Shown here one piece after another: positions 39,442-53,584 of a stretch of DNA of 64,000 bases (position 1 is its first letter; every line of letters starts with the position of its first letter). A program made the translations under genes and the position numbers. The notes beneath the pieces were generated by a model, which made no database searches, had not been told where the DNA came from, and saw only the letters and a list, made by a program, of their open reading frames with translations. The stretch comes from Mugil cephalus (taxonomy: Eukaryota; Chordata; Actinopteri; Mugiliformes; Mugilidae): assembly GCF_022458985.1 (NCBI RefSeq), contig NC_061774.1:17694197-17758196 (forward strand), written 5' to 3'.

Positions 39442-42345
39442 ACGAAACAACGGACAAAAAAAAAGAAAAAAGAAAAAAAAAAGTCAAATTCTAATTCGGA
39501 TTATATTACAACTGCATGCATTTAAAACGTGTCCAAAGACAATGCAGAGTTTGTGTAACTTCTCTTATATTTAATGACTCTTTTTTTTTTGTCTGTTTGT
39601 TTTTGTCGTCAGCACCAGTTTTTGAATGAATAGCCCAAATTTTCATTTTATTTTCAGCGCACATGTAACTTGAATAATAATGAACTGACTGCAACCAAGT
39701 TACATATATATTTATATATATTTTAAATGAACCAAAAAAATAATAAAAAAAAATGTTGTGGATTGTTAAATATATTTTTAGTTTGAAACCCAGTTATTTT
39801 TAGTGGGTGAAAATACAAAGACAAGAATTGAAGGCATGAAAATGTGATTTTATAAAGGCTATTATTATTATTTCGTATTATTATTATCATCATCAGTAGT
39901 ATCAATAGAAATTATTTGTCATATACGAGTACAACCTTATTGTGCCCAGTTTACTTGTGGCTATGTTTGTTAAAAAAAAAAGAAAAAAAAAGAACATTAA
40001 AAAAAAGGTCTATTAGAAAAACTTTATATCTGATGTGCTGTAGTCATGCCTCTGGGTCACACACTGACTGAACTGTTATAGAGTCACATAAAAAAGCCCA
40101 TCTTCTGTACAACTCTCTCATGGTTTGTGTCTGGTTAAAATGTTCAAGTGGCTATTAGGAGGCTTCCTTCAATATGCTTAAACAAGGTTAAAAGGTTGTT
40201 AAAAGTTTACACTTTTTTACAACCCGCTGTCAGTCACATGTACTCTCTAGGCGCGTGTTTAAATGTTGCCGGGGCAGTGGTAGCCGTTAGCCATGACCTT
40301 GACCACTGTTAATGCTTATAATGCTGAAATGGATTCATAAATTCGGCATTTTAAGTTAACTTATTTTTTTTTTAGACTGACTTAAACCGTTGTAAAGAAA
40401 ACCGATACAAAAAGTTGTGAAACTTTTCTCTGGGGCACATTTAACGGGGGGAATTTATCCAAACTACTTAACCATCACTGGGCAGACACTGCAGACTGGG
40501 AGATCAGCTTTGTAAAAACCTTTTCTGCTTTGCTAAGCCATTGCTGTTTCATTTAAAAAAAAAAATGAGCAGACTTAGTTTACCTGAACTGACGTTTAGT
40601 ACTAAAATAAAATGCTGTGTTTAAAGTTAAATAACCCCACCAAAGCTCCACAATGTAAAGTCTACTACATGAATGTGGAGTCGCCGCCTGGTTCTCGTGT
40701 TTACACGTCCAGCACGGTGGTGCCCTGTGTGCTCCCGAGACCTCAGTCCACTTGTCCAGACACAAACCCGAGACACTTGATTGACAGTATCTCGGTGCTA
40801 AATGCACGAATCGCCCAATTTGCTCGACAGAGAGGCAGAGGCTTTGTCTAAGTGCGCAGTTATACGAACAGGCTAGGGAACCGGCTCTGCCCAACGACGG
40901 CCACTTTACACGAGTAAGAGATGCTCAGGCATCTCTCGTGTCTCTCCACACATACTCTGGCGTCTTCATTTTAAACGATACACACTCCACAAATAAACTC
41001 TGGAGACGCATTTTAAACACAGAGCGAGAAGCCTTTGTGTTTATTAGCAATCAGCACTGACATTTACATACGTGAAACAATATAAGCAATGCAAGGGCAA
41101 TTGCAGAACGGGCAGCAAGGTCATGTAGCTTCTCTGGCCACACTCTCCTCCGTGGTGTTGAAAAGGCAACGTCAGATAACAGCGCCACACAAACCTAAAA
41201 ATATCCCCCCTCGCCCTCCACCCACGCCGGAGAGGGAGAGGGAAACGGGTCGGAATAATCTGCTTTTCCGGGTCTTATCTGAAGAAAGGCAGCGATGCAT
41301 GCTGCTCTATGTCTGCCAGCGTGAACGCTGCCGCTGCTTTTCTGAGCTTTTCTGCTCTGCTGCAGGCCCACGTAGACACATAGATGGATGCTGAGTGTGT
41401 CCCGACTCCCACACCCAATAAAGTTTTTTTTGGGGAGGGGGGGCTTGTATGCCAATGCAGTAGCAGTTAGATGCAAAGTACCGGTACTGTCCGCGTAGCG
41501 AGGCTAAAACTGAGAGTGCACTTAGGTCTGATTCATGTTAAAATTAAAAACAAATTAAATATTATATTTCAAAGTCATTATTAAGCAGTTGTATCTTATA
41601 CCTCACAGTAAATATATCGTACATTACTATAAACAGAATTTACACAAAATTGTTTGCAGAGTGATTGTGTGCTATACAAAGATAAAAAAAAAAGCCTCGG
41701 TTAATACAACCATTTGTGGGGTATATAGGACGCTGCTTCACAGACTTTATCAGTCCTTTTAAAAACGCATACCCTTAGCATGGTGTCATTTTATATTGAT
41801 ACTGAATAACAGTAATTAATAATAATTAATCGTGTGCCACACAAGGTTGTTTAATAACAGACAGGGCATTAAAGCTTGTTCAGATTTAAGAAAAAAAAAA
41901 CTATTGTGTGTAATGATCAGATTTGTCATATATTATTTTCAATATCATTTTTGTCTTTTAGAAAAACTTGTCCGACATACGTGAGTGTTTGTTTTAAATT
42001 ATCCGCTCTCAACTAGAGACGAGCTTCGGGCAGACACTGCACCACCTATATTCCCTCCATAAATTATCCTCCGGCAAGATGAGTTAAAAACTTATTCGGT
42101 AAATTAAACACTGTATGGCGCTACTGGCGCGCAGGTTTATCTTGCTCTTCGTGGACGATATTTCACTCTCAGCAGCATCACCATTCATTCAAGTGAGCAG
42201 TCCACATTCCACTGAGCAGACGCTCGTGTGTAATGTGTGTAACATGATACGCGGCATTCAGAGTTGTTTAAATCATTTGAGCTGGCTGTGGAAAGTACAG
42301 TATGTGGTTATGGGAGAGCTCCTCGAAAAAAAGAAGGTACCTGGT
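39442..42345. other. nkx2.5 3' UTR and intergenic sequence between convergent genes
   Basis: From the nkx2.5 stop to about 40.03 kb the sequence is A/T-rich with ATTTA-like and poly-A stretches, as expected for a 3' UTR. AATAAA occurs at about 39742, but the real poly(A) site is not clear. 40.6-41.45 kb is GC-richer and unique, with no exon; it could be regulatory. The bnip1 3' UTR enters from the right; a minus-strand ATTAAA near 41850 is one possible end. No RNA gene or transposon was recognised. Confidence 0.45.
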
Positions 42346-45300
42346 CTACAGGAAGGGGAAAAGTCTCTTCTTAAGGATGTAGAGAACTGTGGCGAGGAAG
42401 AGAGCCAAGGCCAGGAAGATGAGCAGTTTGTCAGTGAGCTCCCTGCGGTTGTACTTGGTGATGAGTTTTCTCCCGAGCTGGATGGTCCCCGTCATGGTCT
42501 TAAACTCCTCATTTGTCTCCTGGACTGTTCTTGAGGAGGTTGCTTTAAACAGGAGAGAAAATGTTTTTTTTTTCAGCACAAAGCGCTTTGGGGATGGGGT
42601 TACACACATCATTAATATACACCCACTTTCCAGTTCATTAGGCACACCGGTCAAAAGGAGTGCATTCTAATGTAACAGTCCTGCACTAAATCTTAAGATT
42701 CATGAAGGTCGAGATATGCAACATTTGTTTAAAATAACAGAGACAATCGGTTTCATTCTGAAGGTTGTAGTTTATAGTCCTATTGACTTGCATTGTGTTG
42801 TAACAACATATATTTCTATTATTTCACTACCCATAACAGAAACAACCCAGTTTAACAGCACCACAAACTAGATCCTCCAAAAATGATCAACCAGTTGAAT
42901 CACCACCTTTCTGACTGTTTCGCCATAAACACTGAACATTATAACAGTCATGAATGGCAGTTACTGTCGGACTGTTGTAGTCATGCTTCCACTAGAATAC
43001 CTAATGTTTTGGCAAGTGAGTGTAAATGGATATTAATTTTAGACAGGGTGCATTCAAACAGTCTAACATCAAACGCTGTAAATCAACGTTAAGTTAGTCT
43101 CAGTAGCACAGAGACGCCACATTCAAATCTGTCCTACTTGAGGTGATGACCTGCTGATGAAATTTTATATTATAAACCGTATAACAAGCTGTGTTTGTGG
43201 AGACATCCCTGCACAAAGGCCAAGCTATGAAGACTTAGTCCCATGACTCACCCATTCAAACCAGCAGTATTGTGTCTCCGAGAGGTGAGTTTTAAAACTG
43301 ATGAGATGACCACTTTTCACATGACAGTTATTACTATTTATAGATAAGGAGATGATTTTCACTTATTTTTTCATTCTGATCTTTTGATGGAACATCTTTT
43401 AGGGGGGTGCCGCCGTGACTGGTCTCAAAAGTTGTGGCTTGTGAAAAATGGACTAAAATGTTTAGTCTGAAAAACATGAGGTGGCGACAGAGTCTGTGTG
43501 CTCACGCTGACTTTTCCCATAGGAAAGAATAGAATACGGGCCGACCACCATCTCCTAAGAGGATGGTATGATAAAGTAAACACATGACTTTGGGCTTCAC
43601 GTACCTAGAGACGTTATGGTCTCCTCACTCTGCTGAACTTGCTGGGCCATCATCCGGCTGATGTTCATAAGATTTTCTGTGATGTCGCTGCTTGTCTGGG
43701 CCAGGTCCTCTTTGGTCATCTTCCTGATACAAACAAAATGAGACGCTCCTCCGTAAAGGTTCTCGTGCAAATTAGATAAATCACGCGAGAGGACTAGAAA
43801 GAAGGGGAAGCAATGTATTCTTCTGCAAGATCGGAATATGCATTTTAAGACCCTCTGGAAAACACACTCTCAGCTCACCTCTGCCTAAGATCACTGGCTC
43901 CGCTTAGAAGAGCCTGCTTTTCCATATTGTCGATGGACAGTTTGGTGGCCAGGCTGGCTTTTCTCCAGGCTGTCTGGTTACTGCGAAATACAGAAAAATG
44001 AAAACATTTTCAAGCACGTTTAAATGTCACACGCATACCCCGCGGGATTTCGCAGCAACGTTAACACAGACACGAGGACACACACAAATATTCATATCTA
44101 TAAAAGTGTGATAGATGAATAGGCATTACCTGCGCATCTGTTTCTTGTGTCCCTCCACCTGATTCATCAAAGCTTCCTTGTCTGACATTTTGTCCTGTTC
44201 CATCGCCATCTGCTCCAAATCCTGCCATCGAGACAAAACAGCGTTCATCTCATGCGTTAATTAAGAACTGAGATCCTGTGTTGTTTAAAAAGAAATCACG
44301 AAGTAACGTTTCTCACCTGGATCCGTGACCTGAGGTTGTGGAAACTCTTCTTCACGTCTGCGTTTAAATCCGTCAGCTTGCTTTGAGGGCCTTGGCAATC
44401 AGTAATATCCTGGTGAGACAGTGAAGCCACAGATCTTCTCTAGTGTTTTGATATCAACAATGTTGAACACAAACAGTGCTCTGACTGTTACTGTGGTTCT
44501 CTCAAGAAGGCTACAATGGTCATGTTTCAGGGTTTGAATCAACCTTGAAAGAGTTTCATTATTTATACACTGCCTAGCCAAATAAAAAAAAAAAAGAGAT
44601 TTCCTTAGTTCATCTTTAGCTTTGATTACGGAACACATTCACTGTTGCATTGCTTGATAACAAGCTTCTGCAATCCAGTGTTGCATAATTTTTTTTTATT
44701 TTTATTTTTTTTTACCAAGATCTTGTATCGATGATGTGAGAGTCTGAAAACAGCACATCCCAAAGATTCTCAATGGGTTAAGGTCTGGACTCGGTGGTGA
44801 CCAATCCGTGTGTCAAAATGAGGTCTGGTGCTGCCTGAACCACTCTCTCACAATTTGAGCCCAATTAATCCCAGGATCTGGCCCCAGATCATAGCACTGC
44901 CCCCACAGGCGTGTACAGTAGACACTAGGCAAGATGAGTGCATCACTTCATCTGCCTCTCTTCTTACCCTGATGATCCATCACTCTGGAACAGGGTAAAT
45001 CTGGACTCATCGGACTCATTTTACCTTCATCCATTGCTCCAGAGCCCAACCTTTATGCTCCCTAGGAAATTGAAGCCTTTTTACGGTTAGCCTCACTGAT
45101 TGCTGATTAAGGCTACACAGCTGCTCAGTCCCAATTTCTTGAGTTCCTTTCACATTGCACGTGTGAAAAAACTTTTACTTTCACTATTAAACATAGCCAT
45201 GACTGCTGCTGTTGTTTTTCTTCGATTTGATTTCAGTAAATGTTTAAATGATCAACGATCACGAACATTCAGGATTTTTTTTTCACAGTTTTTAATAATG

Positions 45301-46010
45301 CATTAGACAGTTCTTAAACCAGTTTCACTAGTTTCTGCTTCACTGTCCTTAGATGTTTCTCTGCTTGATGCATGCCAATGACTTGACCCTTCTCAAACAG
45401 ACTAACATCTTTTCCACGACCATGGGATTTGTCTTTAGACATGGTTGTTTAAGAAACGAGAACCTACTCATTGCATCAGTTAGGGTTAAATAACTTGTTA
45501 CCAACTGAAAGATAATCAACCATAATTATCCAACAGGAAACTCATACCTATTTACATATTTATTTTTATGCAAAATATGTCAAGATACAGTTTCTAGCTG
45601 GACACAACTGAGAAAATCAGTAAATCCAACAATCTGATAACTTGGACTCGACTCGATTCAGAACCAAATTGACTAGTTTATGAATTCCACTTGAATATAA
45701 TTACCAAAGCTTTTCGTTAAGCCTATTAAACAGTCGATTGGGACTAAAGAGAAAGGTTAAAACGCGCAAACTCCACCGCGGCTCAAACGCGTCTCCTCAC
45801 CGGTTACTACAAACACTTGACGTAGCAGACAAGCTACCGGGTACAAACGTGGCTCGTTTGCGTGTCAAGCGCAAACACCAGCGTGTCCTAAAGCTGCACG
45901 AAGTAGTCTTACCAAATTAAGATTCGCACCTGGATGAGAGCCTTGATTTCCAAGTCATATTTCAGTATTTCTTGCTCGCATATTCGGACGTGGACATCTG
46001 TGGACGCCAT
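42346..46010 (-). CDS. bnip1: BNIP1/SEC20, ER SNARE of the Golgi-to-ER pathway
   Basis: Six coding exons on the minus strand, 45930-46010, 44317-44409, 44130-44221, 43879-43980, 43605-43723 and 42346-42542 (with stop), all with GT-AG introns, sum to 227 residues; human BNIP1 has 228. The start MASTDVHVRICEQEIL matches the family N-terminus. Residues 28-123 are mostly helical. The SNARE helix is at about 124-195 (MMAQQVQQSEE, then GTIQLGRKLI). The tail anchor is at about 202-219, followed by KKRLFPFL. Known role: with syntaxin 18, USE1 and SEC22B it fuses COPI vesicles with the ER, and it is linked to apoptosis through a BH3-like segment. That segment here (LLSGASDLRQR, about 111-121) lacks the adjacent Gly-Asp of the human core as I remember it. 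Intron 1 (1.5 kb) contains a Tc1 relic, and intron 5 a repeat scrap. Confidence 0.96.
42615..43090. repeat. Candidate non-autonomous element in bnip1 intron 5
   Basis: CACTTTCCAGTTCATTAGGCACACC near 42625-42650 resembles the terminal motif CACTTTATTAGGTACACC of fish Tc1 elements. The following sequence (for example GATCCTCCAAAAATGATCAA near 42870) looks like a repeat I have met in other teleosts. The far end is not identified. Confidence 0.35.
44566..45600 (-). mobile_element. Degenerate Tc1/mariner-type transposon in bnip1 intron 1
   Basis: The left end TACACTGCCTAGCCAAATAA (44566) is the terminal repeat of a well-known fish Tc1-type family (TACACTGCCTGGCCAAA). Read on the minus strand, transposase pieces run from an ATG at 45442 (followed by Lys-Asp-Lys-Ser), through SDESRFTL-like sequence near 45000, to a catalytic block with PDLNP and, after a one-base shift, IENLWDVL near 44790-44760. 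The inserted copy is on the same strand as bnip1. Its right terminal repeat could not be found, so the 45600 boundary is approximate. Frameshifts and deletions make it inactive. Confidence 0.8.
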
Positions 46011-46090
46011 GTTGCCAAGTGGAGCTACGGGAAGCAGGAAGCAGGAAGTCTGTCCCGGACTCCCGTCTGTCCGTCCCTGACACTTTTTTT
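46011..46090 (-). promoter_or_regulatory. bnip1 5' UTR and core promoter region
   Basis: GC-richer sequence immediately upstream of the bnip1 start, with GGAAG-type ETS cores on the plus strand (46031-46050) and no TATA box. The transcription start cannot be fixed by eye. A/T-rich sequence begins right after it (46085). Confidence 0.35.
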
Positions 46091-46530
46091 TATTTTTTTT
46101 TACGAAAACAACAAGAACAATAATCGGCAAATAAAAAAAAATAATAATAATTAACTCCAATAATGTAATTTAAACGAAAACTACCTTGGAAAAAAGGAAA
46201 AAATAAATAAATATATACGTGTTACCTAAATGCTCTGAATGAAGATGGGAAAAATAAAATGCACACTAGGCGCAAAAGCACATCTAAAAGGTCATTAATT
46301 AACAGAAATTTTAAGTTATTATAACTCTTAGATGAGCAATTTTTTTTTTAAAAAAAGTTAACAAACAGAAATTAATATTAATTAAATAACTACTAAATAA
46401 AAAACATTAACAGACACAAAAATGAAGACAAATGCACAACACAACAACTATTTAATTATACATCAGTCATATCAACAATACCATTCATCACATAATATAT
46501 ATAAACCAACAACGACAACAAATAAGGGTT
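46091..46530. other. Short intergenic spacer between atp6v0e1 and bnip1
   Basis: About 440 bases of very A/T-rich, low-complexity sequence. In human the CREBRF gene occupies this position; no part of it is visible here. Confidence 0.5.
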
Positions 46531-46532
46531 GC

Positions 46533-46851
46533 TTTAATTTAAAGTAAAGCACTTCGGGTGAGATCTCTTAGTCCTTTGGGAATCATTTTGTACAAGGCAC
46601 CAGTGTGGGCATCTCTCAATAATCATGAAGGTGTTTGGAGTTTTAAGGCAAAGTAGAGGGAATGATCTCTGCGATAGCAAACATCCATTGGTATGCAGCA
46701 CTGTCAGGTCCTCCGTTGCTGGGAGAAACTGTTAGGAAAAAAACAAGGAACACAACAAATTAGAAAAATGTATGAGCAGCATTTAGCAGATGATAAAAGA
46801 TGGCCCATCAAATGAGGACGTGTTGTTTTCAGTTTTTGTTAGGAGTTTACC
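46533..46851 (-). other. atp6v0e1 3' UTR with a spliced terminal exon
   Basis: The stop-codon exon continues past the stop to a donor, CAG|GTAAAC, at 46851/46850. A fitting acceptor, a pyrimidine-rich tract ending CTAACAG, precedes a non-coding exon that starts at 46728. The 122-bp intron thus lies in the 3' UTR, 25 nt after the stop, too close to be expected to trigger nonsense-mediated decay. A minus-strand ATTAAA at about 46533-46538 is a possible poly(A) signal. Human ATP6V0E1 also has a non-coding last exon (from memory). Confidence 0.6.
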
Positions 46852-46875
46852 TGCAATGTGTCCTGGGAGGACGGA

Positions 46876-48163
46876 CTAAGGCCAGTGACGGTAGAGGTAC
46901 CAGATAGTATCATTGGACAGCGCAGGCCCAAGTAGCGGGTTCAGCTGGGCCAGAATCGCTATTAACCAGCTGCCAGACATAAATAGATTAAGAGTCGATG
47001 CAAAACTTTACTTAAAAACACATAATCTCTGAATCTACTCCAGCCTTTCGGATAAAACTGTATCCAGTGGTTACATTTCAACATAGAGGCCTTTAGGAAA
47101 TAACCTCACTTAGCTGCAACACTACTTTGTCTCTACTGCCCTCTTTTGCCCACTGGCATGTAACATAACACCGGATGCACGCAAAACTGTGAATATAAAT
47201 AACTGATCAGAGGATGACTACATTCACAACAAGCTTACTGCGAGGGTAATACACATAAACTAGTATGAACTTAGAAACAACTCAATACCATCTGCAACAA
47301 TCAACAGCCCCTGCACTAAAAATGAGTGATCACCTGTTGAGAAGTTCTCCTTTTCAAAAATGTACAAACCCAGATTTCATTCTGTCTGAGCCTCCAATGT
47401 TTTGGTCAAACATGGTGGTAAAAGCTGAATGTGCATGAGGGACAGAAATCTTGGTAAAAGTTGATAATACTCACAAGAGGTAGCAGCAGACTGCAGTTAA
47501 CACCAGCATTACAACGATCACTCTGTGGGGAGAAAAGAAAAAAGAGACAATATACCTATAAATAGTGTAGTTAACATCTAAAGACTGAATACATGGTTTA
47601 AAAAAGGAGGCAGGCAGGTTGATCTCGTGATGTAAGTGACAAACAGGCAAATAAAGGAAGTAGTATCAGTTTTAGCACATTTCCACAGATGAAGTATATT
47701 TACACCAGAATCTGGCATCTAAATACAAAATCAACATTTACTGTAGATGTATGCAAAGAAATTAAGTGTTATAAACATAAAGCTTAAGGAACAAGGGGAA
47801 CTGTGGAGTTGTAACATTAGCTTCAGTTGGCTAACACCAACTTTTACTTCGTAACTCAGTAACGTTAACTAACATGGTTTAAACCTGTTTAAATATATTA
47901 AACTACGCTAGAACTCGTTTAAACAAACTTTCCCGCAGACTTTACACAGCTTCTTGGTTAGAAAAAGAAGAGGGTAAAGAGAGAATAGAGCATAAAATAT
48001 GAGAGTTAACTTAGCTTCTGTTAGCCAGCTGAAGGCTACAGAGAAGCTAACAAACTCACCCTCTGTTTGGTCCTTTGGGGATAAACCAAGGCACAACTCC
48101 TCCAACGATGCCCCAGAACAGCGTCATCACTGACATGGAGATCACAAAACTCATCTCCGCCAT
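46876..48163 (-). CDS. atp6v0e1: V-type proton ATPase membrane subunit e1
   Basis: Three coding exons on the minus strand, 48060-48163, 47475-47522 and 46876-46969 (with stop), joined at GT-AG junctions, give 81 residues, exactly the human length. The protein is a small two-helix membrane component of the V0 proton channel sector. Helix 1 is at about 5-27 and ends [11 protein letters not shown]; helix 2 is at about 36-58 ([20 protein letters not shown]). Then follow QLNPLLGP and the C-terminal IWYLYRHWP. An Asn-Asp-Thr glycosylation sequon is at 70-72, the position known in the family. The first seven residues differ from the human e1 start, which is usual for this variable end. Together with V1/V0 partners it acidifies lysosomes, endosomes and Golgi. 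The e2 paralogue is the alternative; the neighbours favour e1. Confidence 0.94.
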
Positions 48164-48267
48164 GGTGGAGGTCTTATGGGAAGAATACCTCAGGAATAGA
48201 AGCTTTTGACAAGTTTTCCTGACACTCAACACACGATCCAGCCGATGACAGGACGAAGGCAGCACGC

Positions 48268-48277
48268 ATCACATGAC
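48268..48277. promoter_or_regulatory. CLEAR-like E-box upstream of atp6v0e1
   Basis: ATCACATGAC lies about 105-115 bases upstream of the atp6v0e1 start codon and matches 8 of 10 positions of the CLEAR consensus GTCACGTGAC. Many V-ATPase genes are TFEB targets through CLEAR sites in mammals; function here is inferred. Confidence 0.35.
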
Positions 48278-48339
48278 TTCTCACCGGAGAGAGGAGGAAG
48301 TAATAAAGAGAGTATGGCTGATGGATAGCAAGCTCAATA

Positions 48340-48860
48340 ATTCATGAATTAGCACCAATAGTGATACAACTGGCAGTAAACGAACGAATGAACGCTTGAT
48401 TTTGAACATGTAATACAAAAAAAAGGTAAAAAAGAACAACATTTGAACAGTATTTGAACATATTCGAAGAGGAGTAGGAAAAAGCCTTGCACAATCCTAC
48501 CCCTTCTCCTTTTAACATTTATTTTTCTCGTTTGCACATGAACATAAACATGTATTTTCAATATATTCAGACCCCTCTTCTTCCCTATATCACGTGTTTG
48601 TGCCACTGCTTGGACAGTTCTCCCCCATCAGTCTGTTCCATAATTTTCACTCCACATATAGAAATACATTTTTATGTATTGCCCCAAATCTCTAACTTAA
48701 ATACGGTAATATTAATAACAATAGTGGCCAGTACCTTGGTGCATTGCCCCTTGGCCCTAATAATGAACAATCTGACACATTACCAGACTGTATATAACAA
48801 ATATAGCGTATATTTTTTATACACAAATGGATGGATTTAAACTCTCAAATCTCCATGAAG
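48340..48860. repeat. Possible fish LINE 3'-UTR fragment
   Basis: Sequence such as GAGGAGTAGGAAAAAGCCTTG and CAATCCTACCCCTTCTCC is of a type I associate with 3' tails of fish LINEs. No coding part remains and the boundaries are guesses. Confidence 0.3.
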
Positions 48861-49893
48861 ATCACAGGTTGTTGATTGTATGAGCTTTTTCTGGACTTTG
48901 AATAAGTAACATAAGCAGTTTGTGCAAGTTCTTGACTGCCAAGCTCTTCTGTAATCTTGCCAGGACACCTACTGGATAAAAAAGGGCTCACAGCCTGGTC
49001 TCAATACCAGAGCCTCCTCTAGAGGGGACTGTGAGGTCCCACACAAAATGCTCTTTCTGTAAAGACCAGCAAGATCTGGACCAGTCATCCACTATCCATA
49101 AGGGAGTGTCCCACTTTGCAAACCTTCAGAAATGTGGATGAACGCAAACCTGTCTCGTAGCCACTGTTCTGTCTTGCGATATGTTCTTATTGTATTCCGT
49201 TTTCTTGCTCTGTCTTACCATGTTTTATTTCCTGTGTAGGGACTGCCGATGCAAATTTGCATTGTTGCTCTCATCTGGCATATTTACATCTATTGCTGTC
49301 TGAATAGATGGTCATTAATGTGCGCTGTCTCTATTATCCATTTTGAATAAGTGTCTTGTTTTTAAAATATATTTCAGGTTACATGAATGATGTGCATATT
49401 GTTCTGTTTTGGTAGATAAATGTATTAAATGGCCAGTAGTCTATTTAAACTACCAGACCAAAATATTTCATGCACTGTTTTATTATCAGCACATTGCTGA
49501 TGTCAGTCAGCAAATCAGTGTTTGAACTTCAAGGATTATTAACATGATAAATAACTGCCAGGACTTTTAGGACTTCATACTATGTGGAAAGCAAAAGTAT
49601 GTTTTATAATCCATCTCAAAAATGTGTTGCTCTATAGTATAGGCCTTTTTACTGCTAACCTGAGTTTAACACTTTTCCTAAAAATGGCTAATTTGAGTTT
49701 AAGTTAAGAAATTGAGCCACTGCAAATGTACTTAAGGCTTCTTTTAAGGATCTTTAACTCAAATTTATAATGGGCTATTTGCACAGTAAAGTTAAACTAC
49801 CTCAAACGATACACACTGGAAAAACAAATTCCTCTACTTAACATTTACACAAAGTAAAACATAAAACCACAACACATGGATCCATTTACACAG
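48861..49893. other. Intergenic sequence between rpl26 and atp6v0e1
   Basis: About 1 kb with no exon, RNA gene or clear repeat. Nothing further is seen. Confidence 0.45.
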
Positions 49894-49899
49894 TTTATT
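49894..49899 (-). terminator. rpl26 polyadenylation signal AATAAA
   Basis: TTTATT on the plus strand, read as AATAAA on the minus strand, begins about 19 nt after the rpl26 stop codon. This is consistent with the very short 3' UTR usual in ribosomal protein genes. Confidence 0.8.
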
Positions 49900-49917
49900 G
49901 ATAGCAAAAGGTCATTT

Positions 49918-52601
<2,684 letters not shown>

Positions 52602-53168
52602 CTAACCGGTACTTTTACATTTGGGTTTCCTATATATGAGACACTCCATACTACACAACGCATGATTAAAAAAAGAAAGAAACGAAAGAAAGCTTATGTC
52701 TACTTTAAAAGCCAGCCAGCTCTCTGGGATAAGTTAGCTCTTCGGAGCTATATGCTAAGCTATCAAAACGGAGCCACGAAGCTAGCATAATAGAGCAAAT
52801 ACACCGTTGTTAATTGTGTATCAATTATATTTATCATGTTAGCGAAACATTAAAACTCCGCTTGTTGAATATAGCGAACACACAATACAGTCTAAAACAA
52901 AACGCATTTCGCGTTAAAATAAGACAGATGAAGACACTGTACATCAAATGTACCGCTTTCGGTAGTGTTACGACATGCGGAAGCGAAGACCAAATAACGA
53001 ACCCAACACTGAATGGATTTATTTTTAATCTATCCAGACTGTAGTCATATCCCCTGTATTTTAATTGTACATGGATAAGAGTGTGTTTACACTGCACGGT
53101 GTAAAATAAGACTAAATGGAGGATGGATGGTGATAACTTTTGTGAAATTATCTGCCAGGATTTCTTAC

Positions 53169-53204
53169 CCTGCCGTCTGCTCCTCTATGGCCGGCGGAAA
53201 AGAG
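53169..53204 (-). promoter_or_regulatory. rpl26 non-coding exon 1 with 5'-TOP start
   Basis: On the minus strand the sequence CTCTTTTCCGCCGG begins at 53204: a C followed by an unbroken pyrimidine tract, the 5'-terminal oligopyrimidine signature of translation-machinery mRNAs. The exon ends CGGCAGG|GTAAG at 53169. It is spliced to the acceptor TTTGCTCACAG before CATCATG at 52473, leaving 4 nt before the start codon. Known effect of TOP: translation controlled by mTOR/LARP1. GC-rich upstream sequence with CGCGAGA-type motifs (53250-53265) may be the core promoter. Confidence 0.75.
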
Positions 53205-53584
53205 ACTCGTAACGTACTTCCGCTGGCATTAGTTCACATCCAAGTCTCGCGAGATGGCGCGAGAAAAGGAATAAAAACACAAACAAACACTAACTCGGCA
53301 AACACAGAAGAAAATATTGCTTACATTCAATGGTGCTGTCATTTTTAACAACACTTACACGTGGTTCGAGTGGTTGAACTCATGTGCACGTACAAGGAAT
53401 TTAACTCCGGTCACTTTGCTCACTTGTATAAAAACACAGAACTTAAATAAGTGTAAAAATAAAAGCATAAAAAATAATACCATACAGCATACATAACACT
53501 TTAGTAAATATAAAATAAAGGGCAAGAGATTTGAACAGTGCGTATGTACATTTAATAGAGTTATTGATCGTGTGAATGGTCTCA
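53205..53584. other. rpl26 upstream region and spacer
   Basis: Short GC-rich promoter portion near 53205-53270 that contains TCTCGCGAGA, a motif known from human TATA-less housekeeping promoters; A/T-rich unique sequence follows. The last part may be 3' UTR of the LINE fragment on its right. Confidence 0.4.
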
